Of a DNA stretch of 64,000 bases, positions 52,883 to 63,991 are shown piece by piece. Below the pieces are notes generated by a model. The model had not been told where the DNA came from and did no database searches. It saw only the letters and a program-made list of their open reading frames with translations. The stretch comes from Lotus japonicus. Lineage: Eukaryota; Streptophyta; Magnoliopsida; Fabales; Fabaceae. Each line of letters opens with the position of its first letter. The stretch's first letter is position 1. The stretch spans positions 66,884,732 to 66,948,731 of the forward strand of contig NC_080044.1 in NCBI RefSeq assembly GCF_012489685.1, given 5' to 3'. Position numbers and translations under genes: made by a program.

Positions 52883-53073
52883 GGGTTATCTAAATGACCC
52901 ATGACAAAGTTTGGGTTAAATAACCCATCATTCAATCACATTGTGATTGAATGATAAGTGAGTTGGAATTTCTATATTTTATTTATTAATTTATTTACAA
53001 CTCATTTATCTCAAATATGATTGGATGATGAGTTATTTAACCCAAACTTTATCATGGGTCATTTAGACAACCC
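52883..53073. mobile_element. Fold-back MITE with about 55-bp inverted ends
   Basis: GGGTTATCTAAATGACCCATG on the left matches, in reverse complement, GGGTTGTCTAAATGACCCATG on the right, and the similarity extends through AAAGTTTGGGTTAAATAA. The 191-bp unit is non-coding; the target duplication is not clear. Confidence 0.75.
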
Positions 53074-53774
53074 ATATTGCAAAGCAGCATTTGCATATGA
53101 TTAGGGCAAATTTGTCTAAAACAGATTGACCCTACCCTGTTCCACTAATATTTTACACTATACATTTACTCATTCTATTGCATATTTTTTTAAATGACAA
53201 GTCAAGTAGAACATTCATTTTAAGTACTCCTTTTTTATTTTGGCTTATAAAAAAACTCCTTTTTTATTTCATTTTCCTTATAATTAAAGTGTAGTTTGAA
53301 GTGTATTTTCCTTTCAATGGATTGCTTATTTGCTTTATAATTGTACAGACTAAAATAGCTTTTGATTTTATCCTTATTTTCTCAAGCATTGAAGTAGTGG
53401 GGGTAAGGATGATGTGTTGCGGGTTTAGTGTACGTATGTCCATAGTGTCTCTCCTGAATAATGATAAAACAGAATAATTGGCATTGGTACTTGTGAAGTA
53501 TACTTGTGAAGTATCATAGTGTGAAGGAAAATGTTATTTAGAACACCAATGTGTTAAGATATCTGATAGAGAAAATTAGAGAATAGAAATAACTAATGAA
53601 TGTAAGTGTTAATTATTGTACATTAAAATATCGGTGACGCTAGTGATATTTGTAGTTTGTGGCGATTTTTAGCATTTTGAAAATTTTAATGTGCACAAAT
53701 CTATTTCGAATGATGTAGTTCTCTCCAAATTCTGAAGATAGGTTAGAGAACACTTGCCTTAAGGTTTAAAAATC
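53074..53774. other. Intergenic, no gene seen
   Basis: AT-rich sequence without supported features. Confidence 0.4.
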
Positions 53775-53789
53775 ATAATGAGTGAAGAT

Positions 53790-55042
53790 TTTTTTTTGAA
53801 AGTTAAATGATATATAAATAAGGATAAAGTTGAGAAAAAATCCTCTCAACATGGGTACAAACATCAAGCCGGCATAAACTCAGCCACTACAGCAAAAACC
53901 CCTAACAACCTGTAAGAAACCCGTAAACAAAACTACCCGATCGAATAAAGCAATTAAGCACTAAGAAAGGTCCCGAATAACGTCGACAACAACTTAACAG
54001 TCGCACGACACCTGCAAGAGGGAACCACCTATGTCGATCGCAACACAAGACCCATCGCACGCCATAGAGCTGAGACCCAAAAGCAAAGACCCAAATACAG
54101 AGAAAATAAAACGATAAAGACTACGACACGAACATGTGCATACATCAATTCCAACACTACTTCTAGACCTTCACTAAGCTCAAGCATAGCCAAACTCAAA
54201 CCTGTAGAAACACAAACACAGCGCACCAGAAGCAACCACCCAAAGCGACAGACGAAACAGCAGCAACAACACCACCAGCCAAAAACCATGAGACATCCAC
54301 CGTGGCGGCGCGCCAAAGACTCCCCACTATAGATCTAAAAGTCCTGAAGATAATTTCGCCAACACAAGTGGGAGAGAGGTGGGTCGCCGTAACGTCTTCG
54401 AAGATGAAAGTAAAACCAAACTGACACTACTTTCCAAAATACCTTCAGCTCCTTCAAACAAAAATCAACGCCTGAGGAACACAAGGTACCCAGCCGTGCG
54501 CCGTGGAGTTTTGCGATTGCAGAGACCTGTAAAGGAGGAGAACGGAACTCCTTGTTGCGAGCCCGCGGCACAAACCCCCTCACCCATCAAGGACGCAACC
54601 AAACCTGTCACCACCACTAGCCCCTTCGGACAACAACGACCCTGGGAGAAAACCCAGAAGAAACGAAACCCAAACACCAAACCGTCTCAGATCTGAAAAG
54701 AACTGAGCAATAACGCGAAACACGCGAACAAACCTCGTCGATGACAGCGGAAGGGGAAGGACGGTGCAAGAGCCAAGGACGGCGAGAAGAGGCCGACGGC
54801 TGGCAGAGACAACAAAAGGGTAAAGGCCAAAGGCAGCAGAGAGGCGTGATGCACCGTTCTTTATGAAAAGCACAAAAGGAAAGTAGGATAAGAAGCCAAA
54901 GAGACGAGTGGGGGTGGCCGCCGCGCAAGGCGGCGGTGCGGCGGCGGCCTCCCCAGCAAACCCTAGATCGCGAGAGAGGGAGAGAAAGTAAGTGAGGGAA
55001 ATTTTTTAGAGAGAATTAGTATATATGTGATATAGGATGTGA
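53790..55042 (-). mobile_element. Non-coding poly(A) retroposon, 1.25 kb
   Basis: Minus-strand unit ending in poly(A) (T-run from 53790) with a perfect 15-bp target duplication ATAATGAGTGAAGAT (53775-53789, 55043-55057). Its 5' part (high coordinates) is GC-rich with pyrimidine tracts and AGGGTTTGCTGGGGAGG, like a LINE 5' UTR. No endonuclease or RT frame is found; the longest frames are about 100 codons (for example 54316-54029, Trp/Cys/Leu-rich). Best read as a non-autonomous retroposon mobilised by LINE machinery: a full-length deletion derivative or a LARD-like non-LTR unit. Confidence 0.8.
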
Positions 55043-55057
55043 ATAATGAGTGAAGAT

Positions 55058-55845
55058 ACCTTAGATATTGGGTCAAAACTCTCTTACAAAGGCTCAATTT
55101 GTCCCTTGGGTTGTTGGAGTTTGTGGCGATTTTATGGTACATTGATAGTGTTATTCAAGATTTTAGGATATATTGATGGTGTTATTCAAGTATCATGATT
55201 AGTCTATTGAATGGGGTAACACCATTAATTCAAATAAAGTGGGGTCTGGCATACCTCTCCTTTACGGTGGAGAGAGGGGGGTGCGGTTTAGGTCCAAGTT
55301 TGGGTTACCAAATTCAGAGGGTACAAATTTGATATATGATGTAATGTGATAAGAAGTGCAAAATAGAAAGAAAATGAAGTATTTTCACATTGGAACAACA
55401 ACTTCTGGTAGTAGATCACCATTGCATCAGAGATGATAAATCTCTTTGTTTTTCATATTCCACGAGTTGTGTGATCTTCCAACTCGTTTGTCTCATTGTG
55501 AAAAATTCTTCTTAGATTTTTAAAGAGTTTCTAACACTTATTAGATTTCCCCTCGGGTAGAAGGTCATACGAAGTTTATATATTGAGGTTCCTTGAGGTA
55601 GATGGGGTGAGACACCCTAAACCTAAAAATGCAAGGAACAATGATGATGAGAAAAAAGGTTTAGTTTGACCACAAAGCTAATCACACCCTTGCCTCCGCT
55701 TTAGGTTTTGATGATTTCTTTAAAATACCTGATTGTAAACTTAGAGGTCACTTATGAGCGAGAGAACCAAATAAGTGAAGAGGTCTAGGCTCAACACTCT
55801 TTCCCAAGATTATGAGATGTGTTTAGAATGAAACAAGAAGAGAGT
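55058..55845. other. Spacer before the Ty3/gypsy element
   Basis: Repetitive-looking intergenic sequence (ATATTGATGGTGTTATTCAAG twice around 55135-55190 in variant form). No gene seen. Confidence 0.4.
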
Positions 55846-56667
55846 TGTTAAGCTAAAATTATGAATACTACGATTCTCGACATCATGGTGCAAAGGTGCG
55901 TTCTCGACAGAAAGGGTTATGGCGAAACCGGCAACTCAGCACATGGTGTCCCTCAAAGTAAAGATAGTGAGAGCTATATCTCGACAAACTCAGCAGATGA
56001 AGGATTCTCAATCATCTTAACAGAAGAGGCAGTTACCGAGCAACGAGCAACTACAAGCACGTGCATATACCCACGATGCCACGAATAGCAACGGTTACCC
56101 ACGACTCAGGACCACCCACGTGGCAATAGAGTCACGTGCGCGAAGACCACCGGCTAAACGTGGGGTAAGGCGCCAAAATTCAAAACCCACGAAGCCATCA
56201 TGCATTCAAGAAAAACCGCCAAGAACGTGGGAAGAAAGAACACTATAAATAGAGGAAGCAGCAGCAAAAGAAGGGTTCCCAACTCAAACTCTGAAAATTC
56301 ACCAAAAAGCTCCAAATGTCCGCATCAATGAGACTCAAGGAGCAAAACGTGATGATGGAGGAGTATGTTGCAGAACCAGCACTTTAGTTTTCTTGTATTT
56401 AACTTGTTAATTCCCAGTTCCTTTATGCATTTTCCTGTCGAGATCTTCACCTCTTGTAGCTTTTGTTTCATTTCGATGTATGTGATTTCTTTGTAATTAA
56501 CCTGTGCTTAATGAAATTCAGTTCTGTTTGAACCAACTCGTTTGTGCCGAAAAAGCACTTACACACACACAACACTTTGGCAAAGCGTTTTCTCAAAAGG
56601 GCCTTGAATCTAAACTTCCTTTAGTCGAACTAAGAGGACATTTGTTTACCAAAAACCCATGTAAACA
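55846..56667 (+). repeat. 5' LTR of the Ty3/gypsy element (borders inferred)
   Basis: Begins TGTTAAGCTAAAATTATG and ends TAAACA three bases before the TGG of the primer-binding site; about 822 bp with TG..CA ends and an internal TATA box. The borders cannot be checked against the 3' LTR. Confidence 0.6.
56244..56251 (+). promoter_or_regulatory. TATA box in LTR
   Basis: TATAAATA within ACACTATAAATAGAGG, placed about 400 bp into the LTR, fits the U3/R promoter position. Confidence 0.65.
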
Positions 56668-56670
56668 AAT

Positions 56671-56688
56671 TGGCACACCTGGTGGGAC
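56671..56688 (+). other. Primer-binding site of the Ty3/gypsy element
   Basis: TGGCACACCTGGTGGGAC starts three bases after the LTR end; TGG would pair with the CCA end of a tRNA. The tRNA species is not identified. Confidence 0.6.
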
Positions 56689-56813
56689 CGTTTTTGTGAA
56701 AACTAAGTTTTACAGAAGCGTTTTGTGTGTTTAGTTTATTGCATGCTATTTGGGATTTGTTACTTGCCTTGATTGTGATTTATATGCACCTGAGAAGTGG
56801 TAAAACTATAAGT

Positions 56814-57149
56814 ATGGCAAGCAATCGAGGAAGAACCTCCCCCCAAGGGTCCAACGTGGGCAATCAGGGTAGCCCCGGGGGGAGTAGTGATAATAACAAT
56901 GAAGAAGTGTTTACTGGGATGGGACCTGGCATCACTATGCCAACCCAGAATGTGGCAGTCTCTGCAATGGCAGAAATGCCTGTATCTACATCAGTGCAGG
57001 CACAAATTGTTCCAACTGTTACGAGAGGAGATATGCCTTATGGTATGCCCATGTCTATAATGCAAGGCATACAGGGCACATATTCGACATTCCCTGAGAA
57101 TGTCCCTCCTTTTAGCATACCCCCTTTGGGGCAAATGGAACAATGTTGA
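56814..57149 (+). pseudogene. Ty3/gypsy gag N-terminal frame
   Basis: From ATG at 56814 about 111 codons, rich in Gly, Ser, Asn and Met and starting MASNRGRTSPQGSN. This is the variable leader of Tat-lineage gag. It stops at 57149, and the following gag frame is shifted relative to it and begins at 57143, so a one-base change or a genuine frame step separates the two. Confidence 0.65.
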
Positions 57150-60100
57150 ACTTAGGGAGTCAAGTTAGCCCTCCTGGCACTATCCCTGGGTCTAGTTCAC
57201 AGATTTATTTGTCTACAGGTATGAACACTGGTTCACTTCAAGCCATTAGACAGCAAGTCGACGATAGTAACCATGAAATGGTTAACATGTTGTCTCGTCA
57301 GATAGGCGAGATAATTAACCCCGTGCTCCAAAATAATAATGCCAATAATCAGCATTTGGCACGTCAGATGGATCGTTTGGCGACAGCCCTGGGGGCACCA
57401 GTCGAAATCCAACCAGCACCAGGGATTAACCAAATCCCATTGCCTAACCCTGCCCCTGTGCGCTATCAGGTGCCACAACACCAAGACATGGGGGCAAACC
57501 CTTTATTTAGGGGAAACGAGGCAGTGCAGCCACCGTTGCAAAATGTGTATATGGTGAACAGGGAAGAACATGCTGATGGTGTGTTAGAAAAAATTCGACA
57601 CCAGAACGCTGGGGGGCAACAAAATGTTGCTGCCGTAGTGGAACAATTGTTGAATCAACATGGCTTCAACGTGGGTTTTGCGAATAGACCCCATTTTGTG
57701 TCGGCCTTTACAGAGGAGGTTCTCGAATCCGAGCTTCCTCGAGGCTGGAAGGTCCCCAAATTCACTAAGTTCTCCGGGGATTCAGGAGAGTCTACTGTAG
57801 AGCACATAGCAAGGTACCAAATCGAAGTAGGGGACTTAGCCATCAATGAAAATTTAAAAATGAAGTACTTCCCGAGTTCTCTAACTAAGAATGCATTTAC
57901 CTGGTTCACCACCCTCGCTCCTGGGTCAGTCCATACATGGGCCCAATTGGAAAGGATTTTCCATGAGCAGTTCTTTAGGGGTGAGTGCAAGGTGAGTTTG
58001 AAAGATTTGGCTAGTGTTAAAAGAAAGCCAGCAGAGTCAATTGATGATTACCTAAACAGGTTTAGGATGCTTAAATCTCGATGTTTCACCCATGTCCCTG
58101 AACACGAGCTAGTTGTCTTAGCCGCTGGTGGTCTAGAGTATTCCATTAGAAAGAAAATCGATACTCAGTACATTCGAGATATGTCTTTACTCGCAGACAG
58201 AGTGAGGCACATCGAATTGCTAAAGGCCGAAAAGTCTGAAGAAAGGGCCAAGACTACTAAGTGGCCAAAGAAGGAGAAGGTAGCGTACATAGATGCAGAT
58301 CCAGTATGTCAAAGTCCATGTGTCTATCGAGAAGTCCCTGCAGACGTCGACTTAAATGATGTCAATCTGGCTGAACTTCAGCCAGGTGATCCTTATGTTT
58401 GTAAAGCATTGAAACCACGCGAAAACAAACTTGGGGAGGAAAACCCCAAAAACACAATTCCTGCTGTGAAAACTTACACGTTTGATGTGACCAAATGTGA
58501 TGCAATTTATGATATACTTGTATCTGATGGTTTGCTTGTAGTTCCTAAAGACCAAAAACTTCCTTCTCCTGAGCAAAGGAAAGGGAAGAAATATTGCAAA
58601 TATCACAACTTTTTTTGTCATTGGACCTCACAGTGTGTTCGTTTCAGGGATCTTGTGCAGGGGGCATTGGATTCGGGAAGGCTCAAGTATGACGAAAAAG
58701 CCAAAAGCCAAATGAAGATTGACTCCGATCCACTGCAGGTAGCTGAAGCCAACTATGTGGAACCTTTCTACATTGGCATGGTCGACATTTCTGAGAAGCT
58801 AAATCTAGGCCTGACACTCGAGGAGGCAACGGAGGAAAACATGGCTGTCGAAGAACAAGAGGTCGCGAAAGAAGTAAGCCTAGAGGAGGTTTACCCCAAG
58901 GCAGGAGAAACTCTTGTTGAGTTCTTGTCACGAAGCAAAGATGGCGAGAAAGAAGTCATGCTTTGTCCTCGATGTAGTGCCGTTTTCGACAAGTCAGCAG
59001 CTAAAGCCTATCAAGATTCTGAGATGAAGAGGCATTACCAGAGCAAAATGCCTGTGTCTAGAAGGTTGAAATATCCCCACGAGGAGTGGGTTGAAAGAGA
59101 TCAAGAACTCGATGGCCACAAAGGCCAAAAGTCAAGAATCAAGGACAAGACTTATGTCCCTGATGCTGGTTTGCCAAAGAATCAATGGTTCAGGCCAGCA
59201 CCCCCAAGACCGAAACATCATCAAAAGTGGTCGAAGATCGATTTGGGTCAGGGGTCTTCCTATATTAACAACTCCCGCGTGTCACGGAGCTACTCCTATG
59301 GCTCTGGGAACTACTATGCTCCTGAGCAAATGACCAGAACTCAGTTCAGACGTTTCATGAGGAAAAGAAAAGCTGAGAGAGAAAGAGGTGGCAGGTTCCG
59401 CTCCTTATGGGACATAAAGCCAGAAGATAACCCTCGCAATGAACCTAGTGTGGCGTCGATTATCAACCAGCTCGACCACGCCATCAAACAGGGAACAGTT
59501 GCGCCACCAAACCCGGCCAGAGAAAAAGGGAAAGATGTGGCTGAGGATGAGGATGAAGACATGCTCGACGATTTCGACGACAGCGATGGGGAAGATCTTA
59601 ACATCATCTGCATAGTGTCTATCTTACCCGCTGAATTCGACAGAATCTCGGAGATCACCGAGAATGAAGAAGACTACTACGACGAGGAAGAGCCAGATGA
59701 CAACCCCTTGTGCTACTACGTGATGCAAAAAGGATCCGTCGAAGACGAAAGAGCTATTTTCCAGAGGCCAACGGAGCAGATGAAAAGCCACTTGAAGCCG
59801 TTATTCGTTTGGGCCAAAGTCGACGAAAAAGGAGTCAATAAGGTTCTTGTCGACGGAGGGGCCACAATCAATTTAATGCCTAAGTTTATGCTCAAGAAGT
59901 TGGGCAAAACTAAAGCAGACCTAATCCCTCACGACATGGTCCTTTCCGATTACGAAGGGAAGACAGGTTCTTCTTTAGGAGCAATTATGTTGAACATAAC
60001 CGTAGGAACGGTGGCCCGTTCCACATTGTTCATCGTGGTGCCCTCAAAAGCCGACTACAACCTGCTATTGGGGAGAGAATGGATCCACGGCGTGGGGGCA

Positions 60101-60424
60101 GTGCCCTCAACCCTACACCAACGTATCTCTATTTGGAAAGCAGATGGGGTCGTTGAGAACGTGCAAGCAGATCAGAGCTACTACTTAGCGGAGACATGTT
60201 ACGTCGGCAAAAAGAATTTCGAGAAAAGTTTAGCCACAATTGCTCCTCTAGACACAGTGGCCTCTCAATATTTCAACCCGTACTCGGAGTACTCGGTGAC
60301 GTTGGATCCCATCAGGGGATTAAACCTTAATGAAGCATACAAACCTGATGCCATGAGTGGATGGCACAGCGATCAAGAAAAGGATGCCACAACTGAGTGG
60401 CAAAATGAGGTCAAAGATGATTGA
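57143..60424 (+). CDS. Ty3/gypsy gag-protease polyprotein part
   Basis: An open frame of 1093 codons. The retrotransposon gag domain spans about residues 220-370 (FTWFTTLAPGSVHTWAQLER and DYLNRFRMLKSRCF). A zinc-knuckle-like CKYHNFFCHWTSQC lies near 484-500, in the Cys-His arrangement typical of this lineage. After a long acidic linker the aspartic protease is recognised by VDGGATINLMP near 902 (DGG where DSG/DTG is usual) and LLLGREWIHG. Gag builds the particle and the protease cuts the polyprotein. The frame is unbroken over 3.28 kb, showing that the copy is fairly young. Confidence 0.85.
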   Translation: MLNLGSQVSPPGTIPGSSSQIYLSTGMNTGSLQAIRQQVDDSNHEMVNMLSRQIGEIINPVLQNNNANNQHLARQMDRLATALGAPVEIQPAPGINQIPLPNPAPVRYQVPQHQDMGANPLFRGNEAVQPPLQNVYMVNREEHADGVLEKIRHQNAGGQQNVAAVVEQLLNQHGFNVGFANRPHFVSAFTEEVLESELPRGWKVPKFTKFSGDSGESTVEHIARYQIEVGDLAINENLKMKYFPSSLTKNAFTWFTTLAPGSVHTWAQLERIFHEQFFRGECKVSLKDLASVKRKPAESIDDYLNRFRMLKSRCFTHVPEHELVVLAAGGLEYSIRKKIDTQYIRDMSLLADRVRHIELLKAEKSEERAKTTKWPKKEKVAYIDADPVCQSPCVYREVPADVDLNDVNLAELQPGDPYVCKALKPRENKLGEENPKNTIPAVKTYTFDVTKCDAIYDILVSDGLLVVPKDQKLPSPEQRKGKKYCKYHNFFCHWTSQCVRFRDLVQGALDSGRLKYDEKAKSQMKIDSDPLQVAEANYVEPFYIGMVDISEKLNLGLTLEEATEENMAVEEQEVAKEVSLEEVYPKAGETLVEFLSRSKDGEKEVMLCPRCSAVFDKSAAKAYQDSEMKRHYQSKMPVSRRLKYPHEEWVERDQELDGHKGQKSRIKDKTYVPDAGLPKNQWFRPAPPRPKHHQKWSKIDLGQGSSYINNSRVSRSYSYGSGNYYAPEQMTRTQFRRFMRKRKAERERGGRFRSLWDIKPEDNPRNEPSVASIINQLDHAIKQGTVAPPNPAREKGKDVAEDEDEDMLDDFDDSDGEDLNIICIVSILPAEFDRISEITENEEDYYDEEEPDDNPLCYYVMQKGSVEDERAIFQRPTEQMKSHLKPLFVWAKVDEKGVNKVLVDGGATINLMPKFMLKKLGKTKADLIPHDMVLSDYEGKTGSSLGAIMLNITVGTVARSTLFIVVPSKADYNLLLGREWIHGVGAVPSTLHQRISIWKADGVVENVQADQSYYLAETCYVGKKNFEKSLATIAPLDTVASQYFNPYSEYSVTLDPIRGLNLNEAYKPDAMSGWHSDQEKDATTEWQNEVKDD

Positions 60425-60718
60425 TTCGAGCCTAGCTCGAATTTCGGCTTACGCAGCCGAAAACAGAATAAGGACGGCCTTAGAGGCCGCAAGAATAGCC
60501 AAAGAAATAGCTACTGACGAAGCCAATGCCTCAATCCTGCCTGTCGAAATGACACCTCAAGAGGAGGCAACAACAAATAAGGATAACACGTGCATGAGGA
60601 AAAACGAGCAGAATGTCGATGAATGCGAATTCGAGGACCTTCGCGATTTGAGATTGGATTGCATCTATGATGACGGTCCATTAGGGTTCGAAAAGCCAGT
60701 GTCGACCTTTCCAAGAAA
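60425..60718 (+). other. Protease-RT linker of the Ty3/gypsy element
   Basis: The frame changes here: 60357-60767 stays open in another phase (LARISAYAAENRIRTALEAA and on) and its end overlaps the RT frame. In Ogre elements this junction holds an intron; a possible donor/acceptor pair was not convincing here, so a simple frame break is equally likely. Confidence 0.5.
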
Positions 60719-62557
60719 ATGGAAGCACAAGACCCTCTGGAAGAAGTGGACCTGGGAGATGGCTTAGAAAAAAGGCCAACATACGTCAGTGCTCTTATTG
60801 ACCCAGAGCTAAAGGACAGGATGGTGAAGTTACTCAAGGAATTCAAAGACTGTTTCGCTTGGGATTACGATGAAATGCCTGGCCTCAGTCGCGAATTGGT
60901 GGAATTGAAGTTACCCATCAAAGAAGACAAGAAACCATTCAAGCAATTGCCCAGGAGGTTCCATCCAGATGTGTTGGTGAAAATCAAGGGAGAAATCGAG
61001 AGACTCCTCAGTTGTAAATTTATCAGAACGGCTCGATATGTGGACTGGTTAGCCAACGTGGTTCCAGTGATCAAGAAGAATGGAAAGATGAGAGTTTGCA
61101 TCGATTTCCGAGATCTTAACGCTGCCACTCCAAAAGACGAGTATCACATGCCTATTGCTGAGATGATGGTGGATTCAGCTGCTAGTCACGAATACTTAAG
61201 CTTGTTGGATGGTTACTCAGGCTACAACCAAATCTTCATAGCAGAAGAGGATGTGTCGAAAACAGCTTTTCGATGTCCTGGCGCCTTGGGGACATACGAG
61301 TGGGTGGTCATGCCATTTGGGTTGAAAAACGCTGGCGCGACCTACCAAAGGGTAATGAACACCATTTTCCATGACTTTATTGAAACTTTTATGCAGGTGT
61401 ATATCGATGATATTGTGGTGAAATCCCCATCGAGGGATGACCATTTAGCCCATTTAAGGAAATCCTTCGAGAGGATGAGGAAATATGGCTTGAAGATGAA
61501 TCCCCTTAAATGTGCCTTTGGTGTTATTGCAGGTGATTTTTTGGGTTTTGTGGTGCATAAAAAGGGCATCGAGATCAACAAAAACAAAGCTAAAGCCATT
61601 CTCGACACGAGTCCACCAACTAGCAAGAAACAACTGCAATCATTATTGGGAAAGATTAACTTCCTGAGGAGATTCATTGCCAACCTCAGCGAGAAGACCA
61701 AATCATTTTCCCCACTTCTTCGACTTAAAAAAGAAGATGCGTTCCGCTGGGAAGCAGAGCATCAAAAAGCGTTCGATGAACTCAAAGTGTACTTGTCCAG
61801 CCCACCTGTAATGGCGCCACCTATAAGAGGAAAGCCAATGAAGCTGTATATCTCTGCCACGGATGGAACCATTGGAAGCATGTTGGCTCAAGAAGATGAA
61901 GATAGCAAGGAAAGAGCCATATTTTACTTAAGTAGGGTGTTAAATGATGCAGAAACTCGATACACCATGATCGAGAAATTGTGCTTATGCTTGTACTTCT
62001 CTTGTGTAAAGCTGAAATATTATATAAAGCCAATCGATGTAATGGTTTTTTCTCATTATGATATAATAAAGCACATGTTATCTAAACCTATCTTGCATAG
62101 TCGAATTGGCAAATGGGCTTTGGCCCTAACCGAATACTCACTCACTTATGCCCCACTAAAGTCAGTTAAGGGGCAGGCAATCGCTGATTTCCTAGTAGAT
62201 CATACTTTGCCTAAAGAAATTGTAACTTATGTGGGCATCCAACCTTGGAAGCTATTCTTCGACTGTTCCAGCCATAAAAATGGCACCGGAATCGGGATGT
62301 TCATAGTATCCCAAGGGGGCACCCCCACGAAGTTCAAGTTTAGGATTAAGAAGAATTGCTCGAACAATGAGGCCGAGTATGAGGCATTGATATCAGGCCT
62401 CGAAATCCTAATAGCCTTTGGGGCAAAGAATGTTGTCATAAAAGGAGATTCTGAGTTGGTAATAAAGCAACTTACCAAGGAATATAAATGCGTCAGTGAA
62501 AATCTGGCTAGGTACTACACGAAAGCTAACAATTTGTTGGCCAAATTCGACAGCTAG
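60719..62557 (+). CDS. Ty3/gypsy reverse transcriptase, RNase H and archaeal-type RNase H
   Basis: 612 codons. RT occupies about residues 50-290: CIDFRDLNAATPKDEY, the catalytic YIDD at 228-231 and KCAFGVIAGDFLGF. Ty3 RNase H follows at about 370-480 (KLYISATDGTIGSMLAQ), with SATD in place of the usual DAS motif. The second RNase H starts near 509 (WKLFFDCSSHKNGTGIG) with the Asp, Glu (CSNNEAEYEALI) and Asp (IKGDSELVI) positions present. The frame ends before the last conserved part of this domain because of a frame change near 62550. Confidence 0.88.
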   Translation: MEAQDPLEEVDLGDGLEKRPTYVSALIDPELKDRMVKLLKEFKDCFAWDYDEMPGLSRELVELKLPIKEDKKPFKQLPRRFHPDVLVKIKGEIERLLSCKFIRTARYVDWLANVVPVIKKNGKMRVCIDFRDLNAATPKDEYHMPIAEMMVDSAASHEYLSLLDGYSGYNQIFIAEEDVSKTAFRCPGALGTYEWVVMPFGLKNAGATYQRVMNTIFHDFIETFMQVYIDDIVVKSPSRDDHLAHLRKSFERMRKYGLKMNPLKCAFGVIAGDFLGFVVHKKGIEINKNKAKAILDTSPPTSKKQLQSLLGKINFLRRFIANLSEKTKSFSPLLRLKKEDAFRWEAEHQKAFDELKVYLSSPPVMAPPIRGKPMKLYISATDGTIGSMLAQEDEDSKERAIFYLSRVLNDAETRYTMIEKLCLCLYFSCVKLKYYIKPIDVMVFSHYDIIKHMLSKPILHSRIGKWALALTEYSLTYAPLKSVKGQAIADFLVDHTLPKEIVTYVGIQPWKLFFDCSSHKNGTGIGMFIVSQGGTPTKFKFRIKKNCSNNEAEYEALISGLEILIAFGAKNVVIKGDSELVIKQLTKEYKCVSENLARYYTKANNLLAKFDS

Positions 62558-62804
62558 GCTAAGCCATGTTTCCAGGGTAGACAATCAAGAGGCCAATGAA
62601 TTGGCACAAATCGCGTCAGGATATATGGTCGATAAATGCAGGCTAAAAGAGCTTATCGAGGTCAAAGAAAAACTAAACCCCTCTGACCTCAACATCCTGG
62701 TCATTGACAATATGGCACCTAATGATTGGAGAAAGCCAATTGTCGATTACTTGCAAAATCCTGTGGGCACTACAGACAGAGAAAAACAAAGTACAGGGCA
62801 ATGA
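62558..62804 (+). pseudogene. End of archaeal-type RNase H and linker, shifted frame
   Basis: In the frame 62496-62804 the expected C-terminal RNase H motif appears (VSRVDNQEANELAQIASGY), out of phase with the upstream RT frame. It stops at 62804, and the integrase continues in yet another frame from about 62780. Confidence 0.7.
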
Positions 62805-63991
62805 GCTATGTCATTATGGGAAACGAGCTATTCAAGAAAAACGTCGACGGAACACTACTGAAGTGTTTAAGCGAAGACGACGCGTTCATAGCAATCTCGG
62901 CCGTTCACGATGGGTTATGTGGTGCCCACCAGGCAGGAATCAAGATGAAATGGATCCTATTTCGACAAGGGATGTATTGGCCTACTATCATGAAAGATTG
63001 CATAGAATATGCCAAGGGGTGCCAAGATTGCCAGAGACACGCAGGGATACAACATGTGCCAGCAAGTGAATTACACTCAATCATTAAACCATGGCCATTC
63101 AGGGGATGAGCTTTAGACCTAATTGGCGAAATTAACCCATGTTCTTCTAGGCAACACAAGTACATAATAGTGGCTATAGATTACTTTACCAAGTGGGTAG
63201 AGGCAATTCCTCTACAAAATGTTACCCAGGACACGGTGATCGATTTCATTCAGAATCACATAGTGTATCGTTTCGGGCTACCTGAGTCACTTACTACAGA
63301 CCAAGGTACAGTATTTGTAGGCCAAAAAGTGACATCATTCGCGGAATCTTGGGGCATAAAACTCCTAACCTCGACTCCCTATTACGCTCAAGCGAATGGT
63401 CAAGTAGAAGCGGCCAACAAAACATTGATCTCCTTGATTAAAAAACATGTTGGTCGAAAACCTAAAAGATGGCATCAAACATTGGGCCAAGTGCTTTGGG
63501 CTTACAGGAATTCACCTAAAGAAGCTACCGGAGCAACACCATTTCGACTAGTGTACGGCCAAGAAGCAGTGTTACCAGCAGAGGTGTATTTGCAGTCATG
63601 TAGAATCCAAAGGCAAGAGGAAATTCCAAGTGAAGACTATTGGAATATGATGCTTGACGAGTTAGTCAATCTCGACGAAGAGAGACTATTGGCGTTGGAC
63701 ACCTTAACCAGGCAAAAGGATCGCGTTGCTAAAGCTTATAATAAAAAGGTTAGAGCTAAATCTTTTATGCCTGGTGATTACGTATGGAAGGTTGTTTTAC
63801 CAGTCGATAAAAGGGATAAACGTTATGGAAAGTGGGCCCCAAACTGGGAAGGCCCTTTCACAGTCGAGAAAATTCTTTTAAACAACGCTTATTCGATTAA
63901 GGAACTAGGAGGTCGAAATCGACAAATGACGATAAATGGCAAATACCTAAAAACGTATAAGCCAACGGTGCATGAAATAAACATCGAATAA
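62780..63991 (+). pseudogene. Ty3/gypsy integrase with one internal stop
   Basis: The N-terminal zinc-binding region shows the His-His-Cys-Cys positions (AVHDGLCGAHQAG and CQDCQRHAG). A TGA at 63107-63109 interrupts the frame just before the first catalytic Asp (ALDLIG). The core continues in phase to 63991, with the second Asp in TTDQGT and the Glu in GQVEAANK, 35 residues apart (DD35E). The C-terminal region ends KTYKPTVHEINIE. Integrase inserts the cDNA; this copy cannot make the full protein without readthrough. Confidence 0.85.

Noticed and set aside
54335..54928. Several 80-105 codon frames in GC-rich retroposon sequence
   Set aside because: All phases are open by composition; none resembles ORF1, endonuclease or RT.
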